The position numbers and the translations under genes were made by a program. This document shows, piece after piece, positions 32,379 to 43,660 of a stretch of 64,000 nt of DNA (its first letter is position 1; each line of letters starts with the position of its first letter). The DNA comes from Hermatobates lingyangjiaoensis (lineage: Eukaryota > Arthropoda > Insecta > Hemiptera > Hermatobatidae): contig JAPFBL010000596.1 of NCBI GenBank assembly GCA_026182355.1, forward strand, positions 62,001 to 126,000. Direction: 5' to 3'. The notes beneath the pieces are model-generated. The model worked only from the letters and a program-made list of their open reading frames with translations, was not told where the DNA came from and searched no databases.

Positions 32379-33201
32379 CAGTGGTTCTCAAACTGGGGTC
32401 CGCGGTCTCCTAGGGGACCGCGAAGAGTCCATTCAGTACTTAAGTGGTCGGCTAGCCCATTTGGGATTGTTACAGTCATAAAAACATCGTTGTTGTTGGG
32501 AAAGGATATCAAAGCGTTGCATCTCAAATTACACCTTTTTCCGTTTGAAGTTTCTGGATAGGGAGGGAGAGTCAAAGAAGTGTTTTTGTTTGTGTGACTC
32601 ATGTCAACAAGCTTACGCGATTCTCTACTCGAGTTGTATTGATTGGAGGTAAGGTGAATTGCGTGATTATATGTGAATTGTTTTCCGTGAATTGTCAATT
32701 AGTGATTTTTGGTTCCAAATGGTACAGTCCTATCCTGAAATTGCAAAGCTCTCTCTAAAGGTGCTGATTCCATTCGTAACCACTTATGAATGTGAGACAG
32801 CATTTTCTGCATTACTTGCCATCAAAACAAAATCCCGAAACAGGTTAGAAGTCACAAATGATATGAGAGTTGCACTTGCCAAAACTAAGCCAAATATAGA
32901 AGAACTGGTTGAGGCAAAGCAAATGCACCCATCACATTGAATGAAGTTTTAATATATTTCAATGTTGCTATTTCCTGATTGAATAATTGATTAAATAAGA
33001 TTTTTTTTTTTGTTTTAATAGAAATCGGTTGCAATTTTTTGAAAACATATATTTGTGTTTGAATAAACGTTGGTTTCCCCAAAATGTTTTGTTCCAGTAA
33101 CCTATATGTTAACTGGTTGTTATAAAAGGGTCCGTGAGCCGTCTAAAATATCATAAAGAGACCGCCATGCAAAAAATCTCAAAATAGTTTGAGAACCACT
33201 G
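32379..33201. mobile_element. hAT element, 823 bp, TSD tactacag
   Basis: Exact tactacag at 32371-32378 and 33202-33209. Ends cagtggttctcaaactgg and agtttgagaaccactg. It keeps the 3' end of the transposase gene (32692-32940), so it is an internal-deletion derivative. Confidence 0.93.
32692..32940 (+). pseudogene. hAT transposase C-terminal (dimerisation) fragment
   Basis: It reads DFWFQMVQSYPEIAKLSLKV, then LIPFVTTYECETAFSALLAI and KTKSRNRLEV. This is the hAT C-terminal dimerisation region as in ZBED5/SCAND3-like proteins (YP...A...L..F.TTY.CE..FSAL..IKTK.RNRL). The frame is intact to the stop, but most of the transposase is missing. Confidence 0.88.
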
Positions 33202-33534
33202 TACTACAGGTACAAACAGAAAATAAATCAAACAAAACTTAATATTACATTGTTTCTTGCAAAAAGTTTACGTGCTATTATTTTATGCTACTTTTATTAT
33301 CACTTGCGATATCATTTCATATTAAAAAAAAAAAAACGCAAAATTCTTCACTAGTATCCTAAGAAGAATAAAGAACCTTTAAATGTAGTAATTTAGAAAA
33401 TTAACCTTTACTGTGGTTATATATCAGCCGCTACTTAGAAGGTTATAAAATCCTTTGATATCTCAGTTCACTTGCTAATTTAATCTGAGCTCAATTTTAC
33501 AAAGGATTTTTGTGTAGTGAGTGTATATAGCAGA

Positions 33535-33960
33535 GTTTTTCAAACTTTTTTCGACCCGGAAACCTTTTTTGCTTCAGTAACTTTCCCAGGAACCCCTAGA
33601 TTCTAATAATTTTATACAATCATAATATATTTTAATATGCTTTTATAAGTAGTATGTATGTTTAAAAACAATTAAAAAGTAATATTGTAAATTATTTTAA
33701 TAATGTTTTAATCATTTTTTGGTTTTATAGTTGAAAGTTTGATTCTCAAGTCAAACGGAGCATTAAGTCTACTTTGTTATTTAGTTTTTATGGCATAAAA
33801 GGAAAAACCGGTTTTACTTAATTAGGTAGTGGGAAGTGGCAGCAATGTGTGAAGTGCTATTTTGACAAATAGAAAGAAATTCGGGAATCAGATAACTCCA
33901 AAAACTGACTAGTGATTCATCCTAAATATGAATAAAATTTTAGCCACTTCTACTTATGTG
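33535..33960. repeat. hAT-derived repeat (inverse of 28406-28942)
   Basis: Begins cagagtttttcaaac and contains ctttcccaggaacccctag. A clear target duplication was not found. Confidence 0.65.
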
Positions 33961-34019
33961 TATAAGTATTATTCTGTGTTTCGTGATTCACAAGAAACAC
34001 AGAATAAATCTATTACCGA

Positions 34020-34800
34020 ATAAATTTATTAATACTTATAGCTTTGATTAATATTTGTAATATTATTACCTTGAATTTCTTTTTAGTGTCTTTGTTGTAA
34101 GCTATGATCTTGTTAATGTGTTTAATAATCCTTAGCTTTGATTTTGTTAATACTAATACTAATAGCTTTGATTTTATTAATGCTTACAGTTTTGATTAAT
34201 ATTAGTGATTATGATTTTATTAGTATTTGTAATATTATTACCTTTAATTTCTATTTAGTGTTTTTGTTGTTAGCTATGACCTTGTTAATGTGTTTAATAT
34301 ACTTTTTTCTTTCGTCGTAGGATGTGGAAAAATCTGTTCATCAGATCCCTTAGCAAGACGTCTTGCTTAGGGTATGTGGGGTAGGGGGTCCCGACCCACT
34401 AAAAAACCACATCCTATTTCCTGGCAATACCCGACACGGAAACCGTTTGCACATTACTTCATGCCGGTGCCTCAGTCCTCCTGAATAGGATTCACCTTCT
34501 TGTCCCCATTCGTTCACCTATGAATTATCATTGCCCTTGCCTCACACCACTTTCGTTCTTCTTATGACGGAGAACCGCCTCTACAAAGTTTGCAGCGTTT
34601 GACCAATTATCTTTATTTTGGAGCGTTTAATATCCTTAGCTTTAATTTTGTTAATACTAATAGCTTTGATTTTATTAATGCTTATAGTTTTGATTAATAT
34701 TTGTGATTATGATTTTATTAATATTTGTAATATTATTACCTTTAATTTCTTTTTAGTGTTTTTGTTGTTGTTAGCTACGATCTTGTTAATCATTAGTTGT
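34020..34800 (+). repeat. ~180 bp tandem repeat with a 300-bp insertion
   Basis: Units carry agctttgattttgttaata, ttgattaatatttgtgatta and cctttaatttctttttagtg; a further partial unit is at 35060-35105, next to the PIAS exon. Sequence at 34320-34615, more GC-rich (ggggtagggggtcccgaccc), interrupts the array and is not recognised. Confidence 0.8.
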
Positions 34801-34804
34801 GCAA

Positions 34805-35050
34805 TCCGTAATTGTGTGGTATTTACTAATTCTGAGGTAAAATGGATAAACCAAAAAAAGTCTCCACACAAATGAAGTTTTATTCAACGCGTTTCGAACA
34901 CTTTGTGTTCATCATCAGGAAGACACTATAATACAAATTATATCTAATTAGTTACAAAAATTAAAGTGAAATAATAAAATTCAATTAAGAGAATTCAAGA
35001 CATACCCAAGGATGTGGTACTGACGGGTTGGTCCAGTGAACACAACTAGT
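34805..35050 (-). mobile_element. PLE piece, ACGCGT family, with core at 34885-34920
   Basis: Minus sense: CUGAUGA, one base, GAACAC/GUGUUC, GAAA, ACGCGU then U. The flank ctccacacaaatgaagtttt matches 5641-5928. It lies about 60 bases upstream of the PIAS PINIT exon. Confidence 0.7.
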
Positions 35051-35115
35051 AGGAAACAGATCTTGTTAATGTGTTTAATATACTTAGCTTTGATTTTTGA
35101 TTTTGATTTTTGCAG

Positions 35116-35266
35116 CAAACAAGACCTCCTGTGTTTGGTTCCATGTATGGCTACCAACAAGGCAAAGTTCCTCCAGTCAACTCGTACCCTGTTCATCCTG
35201 ATGTCAGAATTAAACGACTCCCCTTTTACGACATTCTTAGTGAGATTATTAAACCTTCTAGTCTAA
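35116..35266 (+). CDS. PIAS: PIAS exon, start of PINIT domain
   Basis: The exon codes for 50 codons plus one base. It holds the strongly conserved PIAS segment YPVHPDVRIKRLPFYDIL followed by IIKPSSL, which opens the PINIT domain (substrate recognition, nuclear retention). The acceptor is gatttttgcag and the donor is GTAAGT at 35267. It starts in phase 0 after the linker exon and leaves one base (A). A second AG at 35123-35124 would match the SAP exon phase directly if the linker exon were skipped, but it has a poor pyrimidine tract. Confidence 0.95.
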
Positions 35267-35437
35267 GTAAGTATAACCCCAGTCTTGCCAACCTTTGTAG
35301 ACAGTATCCACAAGTCTTCATCTTTGGTGTATTCATTAATCCAGGGGTTCATTCTGGATAATAAATAATTATATCTAAACCTGGTATCAGATTAGTGAGA
35401 AGAAAATAACGTTCCTTAAAAAAGATATTCATAAAAT

Positions 35438-35687
35438 ATGAAAATAAGCAGTACTTTAAGCTTAATTCATGTTTATCTCAAGGAAGCAATGCGTCATACT
35501 AAATCATACAGTATGCCACAGGTTGGCCACCCCTACACCAGCAAGTTGCTTTATGAGAAGCAGTATCTTCTCGGCAGGTTGGCCTCACTGTCGCAAGAGT
35601 TTGCTAGATCCTCTTTACTGTATGGTAAGTCCAACTCTTGTCAGGTGGACTTGAAAACGGGTACTTTGATGTTGTATGGTTTAAGGT
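35438..35687. other. Unrecognised open stretch after the PINIT exon
   Basis: Two overlapping + frames are open for 60-100 codons. No motif recognised; the sequence is more GC-balanced than the intron and abuts a LINE tail, so it may be transposon-derived. Confidence 0.25.
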
Positions 35688-36060
35688 TGTTATTATTATT
35701 ATTATTATTATTTAAGGGTAACTATAGTATTGCGTCTTAAGAACTATTGTACTCCCCCCCCCCTCCTTCTGTACTAAAGTACCCCCAGCAGTTAGCTTCA
35801 ACGCCTCCAAGGAGCTCAGCACTTTTGCTCGGTCCAGCGGTAAAAGTTGTTCTATGGTTTTGTTGAGCGTCCCGAAGCACCTAACTCTGTGCAGCAAAGT
35901 TGTCTTACAGTTAGTCAGCAGGTTCAACAGTGTTTCTTCCTCTTTTTTGCAGAATCTGCAGAAACCATTATTGATAATGCCCATTCAGGTTTCGTACATT
36001 TTGGGGAAAAGTAACTTCCTTTCTGATTCTTTGGGTCCTTAGGTACAATTATGGGAGGTT
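35688..36060 (-). pseudogene. LINE 3' end with zinc-knuckle-like C terminus
   Basis: In minus sense it codes GFCRFCKKEEETLLNLLTNC, then LPLDRAKVLSSLEALKLTAG, a typical non-LTR C-terminal C..C...ET..L...C motif, and ends in an (AAT)n tail (ttattatt on the + strand at 35688-35711). A second copy is at 63563-63990. Confidence 0.65.
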
Positions 36061-36102
36061 GGTTCCCACTAGTTAGCGCTTTTGGACCCTCTGCGCTTCC
36101 GG

Positions 36103-36530
36103 AGAATGGTCTCCGGACTTTCTTCTCCTTTGTATCATACAGGGGAAAATCCCTGAAGCTCTATCGGTGGTATTTTGTCCGCTCCGGCAGAGCACCGCAT
36201 ACCAGAGTAAGGCTATTTACTCAAGGGGGTCACCTGGTACCCTTGAGGCTCCGTTCATAATACAGTAACCCCTGTATCATCCATCCTTCGGCACGGATCG
36301 CATAACACCTTAGATTAGGGCTGAGATAAAAGGAGGGGATTTGGGGATTAGGAAGGATGTGAAACGAAGGTGGTCAGGCCCAGCCCCTGATCACCTTCTC
36401 CTCCTCTTTCGTTTGTCCCTGCATATAGCAGGTTAACAGGGTAGGCTCGTGAATGCCGAATGTCGGAGTTGAGTGTTAGAGGCTATTAGAGGCCTATTAG
36501 TAGTAATCACTCCGTTACTACCCCGGAACG
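36103..36530. repeat. Dispersed 400-bp repeat, copy 2
   Basis: Same sequence and order as 4471-4880 with a few percent divergence. Here it directly precedes the LINE fragment (5' in its sense). Confidence 0.75.
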
Positions 36531-36943
36531 CGGTTAGTGCTCCATGTTAAGTTCATATGCGTATATCAGGGCAGCATAACTGAAAATACATCAAACTATA
36601 GCCAGCTTATAATTCAAGCATTCCGAAGCATTACACCCAATATTCTACTCAGTATGTTACAATGTTCCAATATTTTAAAATGTTCTATTATATTATTTTT
36701 TTGTTATATTAAAAACTGGTTCTTTTACCATTTATTTCAGCATATTTTATAAAATGTTAATAAAAGAATATTTTGTTATGTTTTAAACAGTTTTATTTTT
36801 GTATTTCAACATCATGTTGTGAATATCATGAAATTATTTCTTTGTTACACTTTTCATTTACCTAAAAGGAAATATAATACTAATTAAATAAAAATAACTA
36901 AAACTGTTGCCTTTTAGTGAGAGTGGTATGTGTGCGCTTAGTG

Positions 36944-37450
36944 CAGGGATGGGCAAACTACGGCCCGTGGGCCACATCCGGCCCACCGAAGATTGTTACA
37001 TGATTTAGGTTTGATGTAAATGACTATATTAATTTTATTTTGACTCGCAATGAAGTGTATTTCAACATCAGATGGTGCAATATCACACTTTCAGCTTTCG
37101 TTCTTCTTTTGCTGGTCAGATTATTTAAGTGTAATAAATACTAACAAAAAACCTAAAGATCCCAGATGGGTGATGAATATCTCAGATCTGTTCTGAGAAT
37201 TGCCCCAGATTTTGGTACTATATTTAAAGTTTCTGATCAACAACACTGTTCTCATTAAAAGAGTATGTTTATACTTCAATTACTTTTTTTTTGTTTTTGT
37301 TTAGTACGTACTGTTAACTAATACTGTTTTTTTTTATATTGTATCTTGCGCTGAAATGGCCCACCTGTCAGATTTTTTAAATTTGACTTTTGCAGGTCAC
37401 CTGTAAAATTTTAAATGTGGCCCGCGAGTCAAAATAATTGCCCACCCCTT
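36944..37450. mobile_element. hAT-type MITE, ~507 bp
   Basis: Ends cagggatgggcaaactacgg and attgcccacccctt; flanking 8-mers gcttagtg and gcatagtg differ at one base. The interior has gcccgtgggcc and ggcccgcgag near the ends. Confidence 0.8.
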
Positions 37451-37477
37451 GCATAGTGGGTGAGTGACTGTTTAACG

Positions 37478-37933
37478 CAGTGTTTCTTAAACTTTTTTAC
37501 TTTAGGGCGCACCTGTGAAACCAAACCAAAACTTTGGGGCTCATCACTGATTTTAATATAGAAAATTTAGTCCTGAGATTTGATAAAAGGAAAATGATTG
37601 GAAATTAAAATGTATAGTTTTTTTTTTAAGAAAAAGAAAGAAAGAGAGAGAGACAGAGTGAGTGAGAGGGAAGGAGGGCTAGTAAAAATGATTTAAATTC
37701 CCGAGTAAAGGCAAAGAGGAAGTATTATCCATTGATGCTTAAAGGTTAAAGAAATTTACCTTCTAATTCAAAATATCAAGTGGCGGAGACTTAACAACCA
37801 CATACTGGGTGTTTTCTCAAATAAATTAAAATGATGCAAAAACTAAAATATAAATCTGTTATATAAACTTAATCTTCTATTATATTGGGGCGCACCTGGC
37901 TACCTTCCAGGGCGCACCGTTTGAGAAACACTG
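37478..37933. mobile_element. hAT-type MITE, 456 bp, TSD gtttaacg
   Basis: Exact gtttaacg on both sides; ends cagtgtttcttaaac and gtttgagaaacactg. It lies 78 bases before a PIAS exon. Confidence 0.92.
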
Positions 37934-38011
37934 GTTTAACGTAATGCTAGTAATACACATCTGCATGACACTTTCATTTAGTGACTTTTTGTTGTTGTTG
38001 TTGTTGTATAG

Positions 38012-38148
38012 GTGCAGCCCTGTCAGCAACTAGTTCTACATCACGCAGTAACGAATCCAATTTTATGTTTTGTCTGACTCCTCAGCAAGCCACTGAAATT
38101 GCGTCTAATCGTGAATGTACAATGGGGAAGAGCGAATATCCTGTACAA
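38012..38148 (+). CDS. PIAS: PIAS exon, PINIT domain
   Basis: Two bases complete a Ser codon with the previous exon, then 45 codons follow. The segment FMFCLTPQQATEIASNRE is almost the Drosophila Su(var)2-10 sequence at this position and supports an arthropod source. The exon ends with PVQ and a GTGAGT donor at 38149, in phase 0. The acceptor is a weak TTG-rich tract ending tatag. A second AG six bases downstream (38017) is in frame and would remove two residues, so alternative acceptor use is possible. Confidence 0.95.
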
Positions 38149-38258
38149 GTGAGTAATACAATAAAATCCTTCATCCAGAGCTTGTTATGATTGAAATAAT
38201 ATTTAGATTGATATTAGTTTTGTATTAAAAATTAAATATAATTCAGATTGATCTCTCT

Positions 38259-39860
38259 ATAAAGTTCGTGGGTTTGTTTCTTTGTTCACGCATTTTCCGT
38301 CGAGATGGAGACCTGAAATTAAATATATATTATGTATTATCTGAATAATGTTAATAAAAAAAAATTATCACTATATTCCCAAAATTGGAGCCAGGGTAGC
38401 AAGTGTCTTGCGTGCTCGCCGATGACAGTAGTGCAAATATATTATATGAGATGTTCCAAAAGTCTTGCCCACATTTTGACATTGAATATCTCGGAAACTA
38501 TTAAAAGATATAAAAACGCATCTGGTCAAATCAGGAAGCTTGTTATTTCAAGTTTTACATGAAATGTTCAATGTGAGCACCATTTGTTACACGACACACA
38601 TCAAGCCGATAGTCAACATTCTTGCCAAACGCGTCCCAGCATTGAATTGTCAATGGTTGAAACAGCTTCTGGTATTCGTGCTTTGAGTTGAGAGGCGTCC
38701 CGTTCTTTTAGCTGAACATAAGCACCCATCCGTTGTGAATGTACTATGCCATCTCACTATTGACTTCCTGCATGGTGCCTCCTTTCCGAATTTTCGGCGA
38801 AATGCTGCACGTTGAACAACAGTGCATGACTCAGTTTTTGCAAATTCAAGCATACAAAACGCCTCTTCCGGTTGAGAGAATGCCATTATTGGGTCTGAAA
38901 AGAAATAAAAAGATTAATAGCCTTACAAAAAAACTTGATGTAATTAGCTTTAAAATAGCAAAACTTTTATCTTAATACCATTCATAGTTAAGGAGATATG
39001 AGAACTTCAAATTGGGTCAAGACTTTTGGAACACCCCGTATAATGTTCGTGAGTTTGTTTGTTTGTTCACCCATTTTCCGTTGAGATAGAGACCTGAAAT
39101 TAAATATATATTATTTATTATCTGAATAATGTTAATAAAAAAAAATTACCGCTATATTCCCAAAATTGGATCCAGGGTAGCAAGTGTCTTGCGTGCTCGC
39201 AGATGACAGTAGTGCAAATTTATTATATATAAATGTAACAAATAATTTTTTTTTAAATTTAATATTTGCGAAATGTAAACACTGGTAATAGTATAAAGGC
39301 ATGGAGTCAGAGTAGCTCAGAGGCTTGCGTGCTCGCTGATGACAGTACTGCAAATGTATTATAAATAAATGTAACAAATATATAATAAAATACTACATTT
39401 GAGGTTAAAAATGAATCATTTTGGAAATAAACTTGAACATAATAAAATACGAATGATATAAGGTCATATTATAAAGACACATTCCTTTCATTAATGTTAT
39501 TTTATATTAGATAAATAAATTGAATATTTCAATTTACAAGTTTTGTTTGTTTTAAATAAATTTCATTGTGTATATAACTTGAATTCATGTTTTATTTATT
39601 TATATGATAAAACAAATGGTTTTTTTGTACTTTTAAATGATTTTTATTTTGCTAAATGTACTTATTGTGTATATATCTTGAATCATGTTAAGAATACTAT
39701 ATCAAAAGCTTGGGCCATATAAGAATCTGTTTCCGTGCCTTAATAACAAGAAACAGCAATTAAAATTATCTCTGTTAATCATGTTTAGTGAATTAATTTC
39801 AATACTTATTGTTATCATTTCTGGTACAAATATAACAATATAAAATAATTTTATTTTGTA
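38259..39860 (+). mobile_element. Helitron-like non-autonomous repeats, interrupted
   Basis: The phrase ttcgtgagtttgtttgtttg and cattttccgt mark the left end at 38259, 39045 and 42710. The right part (tatatcttgaatcatgttaa, aataacaagaaacagc) recurs at 43560, 49300 and 52990, and several copies end ggtcacgggtagtctagt, which fits a Helitron CTAGT end. No TSD or TIR is seen. The class assignment is an inference. Confidence 0.45.
38445..39041 (-). mobile_element. Mariner-like remnant with DUF4817-type fragment
   Basis: Inverted ends atgttccaaaagtcttg and caagacttttggaac. The minus-strand ORF at 38650-38886 reads MAFSQPEEAFCMLEFAKTES, then AAFRRKFGKEAP and IVRWHSTFTTDGCL, the helix-turn-helix (DUF4817-type) start of a mariner/Tc-like transposase common in arthropods. 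The catalytic part is deleted. Confidence 0.75.
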
Positions 39861-39919
39861 CTATATTTACTGTATACTATAGATAACTCTCTGGTGTCAT
39901 TGTATTTTTTAGTTAATGC

Positions 39920-39952
39920 CTGAGGAAGAACACTACGTGTTCGAAACGCGTT
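39920..39952 (+). ncRNA. Hammerhead-like core (ACGCGU type)
   Basis: Same core as 15598-15631 with identical stem II and loop, and similar flanks. It lies 210 bases upstream of a PIAS exon, in sense. Confidence 0.65.
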
Positions 39953-40162
39953 GTTTATACAATTTTTTATATGTGGAGCCCATTTCATTAGCTTTTTTAC
40001 CCTACAATGACTAAATACCACGTAATAACTGATTGCACTATGTTAGAATCAATTATTTCTATTTCTTGTTATATTGGTATAACATGAAGCGTATTCTTGT
40101 GTTAATAAACTTGCTATAATTTTTTATTAAAGTAAAATATGCTATTTTTTTTTTGTTTTTAG

Positions 40163-40264
40163 GTTCAATTAAGGTTTTGTTTACAAGAAAGCTCTTGCGA
40201 GCAAGATGATTTATTTCCTCCTGGAATCGCAGTTAAAATCAACGGAAAAATGGCTCAATTACCG
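40163..40264 (+). CDS. PIAS: PIAS exon, PINIT domain
   Basis: This is a phase 0 to phase 0 exon of 34 codons beginning VQLRFCLQESSCEQDDLFPP and ending KMAQLP. Vertebrate and fly PIAS have VQLRFCL.ETSC.QED.FPP at this place. The acceptor follows an excellent pyrimidine run (tttttttgtttttag) and the donor is GTAAGA at 40265. The exon continues the PINIT fold of the previous exon without a gap. Confidence 0.96.
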
Positions 40265-40371
40265 GTAAGAAAAACTAATTTCTAATGTTTTTTAGAAATA
40301 AGATCAAAAATCTTAACCCAAGTCCGGACCCCATCCGAACTAATTCTGATTACAGCAAAGGGCAATATATA

Positions 40372-40429
40372 TATGTATATATTGATAAAAGTATCGACCG
40401 TGGAATAGAAACAAAACTAAAGTTTTGTT

Positions 40430-40466
<37 letters not shown>

Positions 40467-40975
40467 CATGATAAATGAAAAACGGTCCGGCAGGACAGAT
40501 AACACATAAAATAAACAGTGACACATAAACTGAAACGTAACAAAAGACTCACTTTTCAATATTTCGACCGTAATGGCTGTCGAAATATTCAAAAGTGAGT
40601 CTTTGTTATGTTTCAGTCTATGTGTCACTGTTTATTTTAAGTATATATATATATATATATATATATTTATACTGATAAAACGAAATACGATCCAAACTGG
40701 ACACAATACGAGTTCGAGATTAACAAAGAGCAACACACAAAGTAGGGAAACACACTTACAGACTCAAATTTTCGGATAATCCGTCTTCAGGAGAAAAGAG
40801 AATGGGAGACCAAGCACGTTGTAGGCGCAACGGCAAGTAACGGGTTACTTGCCGTTGCGCCTACAACGTGCTTGGTCTCCCATTCTCTTTTCTCCTGAAG
40901 ACGGATTATCCGAAAATTTGAGTCTGTAAGTGTGTTTCCCTACTTTGTGTGTTGCTCTTTGTTAATCTCGAACTC

Positions 40976-40990
<15 letters not shown>
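40372..40990. mobile_element. PLE palindromes, AUAU and AATT families
   Basis: 40465-40655 is an AUAU-family pair (caatatttcgaccgt and gtcgaaatattca). 40690-40975 is an AATT-family pair with long arms (caaattttcggataatccg and inverse), CTGAAGA at 40896, and GTAAGT after the core. (TA)n flanks both. Confidence 0.85.
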
Positions 40991-41014
<24 letters not shown>

Positions 41015-41412
41015 TATAAATTGGCAGCAGATTCTCATTTAAACATATTTGATTGAAATAAACGGTAGCTTCCGCATTCACGACTCTAATACTCGTCCTT
41101 TCCAGTTTCCTAAATATTTCTCTTTGAGTGGAGGGAAGTTTCCACAAAAATTATCCTAATGACATGTTATAACACTTTAGGCACTCGGTCACTGTTTAAA
41201 AACACTTCAGTAATAATGTTTTATTGATATAAATCAATACAACATTGTATTTTAATTGATTTAATTAATATTTAACATTGTATTGTAAAAGTGTTGTATT
41301 TTTATATCAACTTTTGTGGAAACTTCCCTCCACTCAAAGAGAAATAGTCAGGAGACTGGAAAGGACGAGTATTAAAGTCGTGAATGCGGAAGCTGCCGTT
41401 TATTTCAATCAA

Positions 41413-41450
<38 letters not shown>
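40980..41450. mobile_element. Head-to-head PLE ORF starts between (TA)n runs
   Basis: The minus copy (41147 down to 41011) reads MWKLPSTQREIFRKLERTSI, then FNQICLNENLLPIYTNIY and (TA)n. The plus copy (41305-41412) reads the same start and breaks at FNQIY into (TA)n. They face away from a shared AT-rich centre, one of the clearest head-to-head pairs. Confidence 0.75.
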
Positions 41451-41464
<14 letters not shown>

Positions 41465-41467
<3 letters not shown>

Positions 41468-41765
41468 TAGTAAACAGGAAAACGATCCAAAAGGACAACA
41501 AACGTTCCACGATGAATCGCATACACAGAACTAAGGAACAAACAAACTTACTGTCTCTAATTTTCGGTTGAACCGTCATCAGGAGAGTTGAGATAGGGAC
41601 ACCAAGCGCACTTGTGAAGCGACGGTTGGAGACCCAATTGGTTGGTCTCCAAACGTCGCTTCACAAGTGCGCTTGGTGTCCCTATCTCAGCTCTCCTGAT
41701 GACGGTTCAACCGAAAATTAGAGACAGTAAGTGTGTTTGTGATTCATCGTGAAACGTGTATATAT
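41465..41765. mobile_element. PLE palindrome, AATT family, ~140-base arms
   Basis: The arms run from gtaaacaggaaaacgatcc. The plus core at 41696-41720 is CUGAUGA, one base, stem GGUU/AACC, GAAA, AAUU then A; GTAAGT follows at 41727. (TA)n flanks both ends. Copies recur at 48035-48335 and 56110-56300. Confidence 0.85.
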
Positions 41766-41784
41766 ATATATATATATATATAAT

Positions 41785-42700
41785 CAATAATCAAACCACA
41801 ATATGAAATGGGGAAAAAAGATTAAGATTTCGAACCGTAACAAGCGGCTTGTGACTCTGATGAAGACGGCTTGTTAGGGTTGAAAGATCTTAGTCTTTTT
41901 TTCCCATTTCATATTGTGGTTTGATTATTGATTATATATATAAATATATATATATATAACAGATTCAATAATATATCGACCGTTTGATAGAATAGGTGTG
42001 TTCTCTAATCGGGGTTCGGTCAATTTTCCAGGATAAAAAATCAAACTCTCGTTGCCAACGTTTCGGTTTTATTTAAAACCTTTTTCATAGGCAGAAGTAA
42101 GAATTTTTTAATAAATTCTATTTAAAAAATTCTTACTTCTGCCTATGAAAAAGGTTTTAAATAAAACCGAAACGTTGGCAACGAGAGTTTGATTTTTTAT
42201 CCTGGAAAATTGACCGAACCCCGATTAGAGAACACACCTATATATATATAACAAGTTTAAACCACAATTTAAAAAGGAAAATAATAGAAAAAAAGGCTCT
42301 GAGGCCTTTCAATGTATATCATCAGACAGCAACAAAGTAAAAAACTGAGTTTTTTCTTAGTTTGCTCTTTATGATATACATTGAAAGGCCTAAGAGCATT
42401 TTTTTCTATTGTTTTCCTTTGTCCTTTGTGGTTTAAACTTCATTGATTTGCATCAGGTGTTTATTGTGATTTTTCTACACACATATATATATATATATAT
42501 ATGATAAAAGTATCGACCGTAGAATAGAAACAAAACTAAAGTTTATCGGCTCGGTCAGTTCTTCAGGTTCAAATTAAACTCTCATTGTCAACGTTTATAT
42601 ATAAACGTTCACAATGAGAGTTTAATCGACTGACCAAGTCCCTATAAACTTTAGTTTTGTTCCTATTCGACGGTCGATACTTTTATCAATATTTATATAT
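41785..42700. mobile_element. Four PLE palindromes in series
   Basis: 41785-41940: AGATCT family. 41955-42240: ACGT family with near-perfect ~135-base arms (gtttcggttttatttaaaac and inverse). 42250-42480: a family with AGGCCT as the palindrome after GAAA. 42500-42700: short inverted pair around atatataaacg. Each is flanked by TA-rich runs. Confidence 0.8.
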
Positions 42701-43189
42701 ATATAAAGTTCGTGAGTTTTTGTTTTTTTGTTTGTTCACTCATTTTCCGTGGATATAGAGATCTGAAATTATTATAATCTTTATTTTTGCTGTGATTAGC
42801 TTTGTTGTAGTTGTATTACATAATAACAAATCATATTAGCGTGTCAGCGTAGCCCTGTGTCTTGCGTACTCGCCTCTACTTTCTACAATATTATTTAATA
42901 ATATTTCTCTTTACGGGTTCAGGGTAGCCTATAAAATATAATTAAATATTACATTAGTGGTTAAAAATGAATAATTTTAGGAACAAACTTCAACACAACT
43001 GCCAGATAAAAGACGAATATTCTAAGAGATTATTATAAAGACACATTCCTTTAATTAATGCTATTTATGTTGGGTGAATAAATTGAATTTTCAGTTTGCA
43101 AGTTTTGTTTTAAATATATTTGATTGTGTATTTAACTTGAATTGATGTTTTATTTATTTATGTCATGTTGGGTTGGGTTGGGTTGCAGT

Positions 43190-43493
43190 GGCCGTTCCAC
43201 AAGGGAACACACGTAGGCCGAGCATTGGCCCTTTGTGATACCACACAATCAAGATTGATTCTACAGTGGGAGTCCTAAATTTTGCCTAACTCAAGTGTAT
43301 TTAGAGTAGGGATTTTTAACGAGTACCTGTCATCGTACAGGCTCGGGACCGACAGTTTAACATCCTTCTCCGAGGGACGACGTACTCAGATTTATTCACC
43401 TCCCGCGTGAATAAATCGAGGGCCAGGTGGGGATTGAACCCCGGTCCTATCATATCAGAGGCGAGCACGTAACCACTGAGCTAGCCTGACCCC
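43190..43493 (-). repeat. tRNA-derived SINE (minus strand)
   Basis: Minus sense: tagctcagtggttacgtgct (box A), ggggttcaatccccacc (box B), then a tail with gggaccgac and acttgagttaggc. This is the most complete SINE of its kind here. Confidence 0.85.
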
Positions 43494-43660
43494 CTATTTA
43501 TGTCATAAAATAAATGATTTTTTTTTTTTTACTTTTAAATGATTTTTATCTTACTGAATACTCTTAACTGTGTATATATCTTCATTCATGTTAAGAATAC
43601 TATATCAAAAGCTTGGGCTCTTTAAGAATATGTGTCCGTGCCTTAATAAGAAGAAACAAC

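Noticed and set aside
35116..35124. Direct splicing of the SAP exon to the AG at 35123-35124, skipping the linker exon
   Set aside because: The phase would fit, but that AG lacks a pyrimidine tract, while the linker exon has good splice sites and fits both phases.
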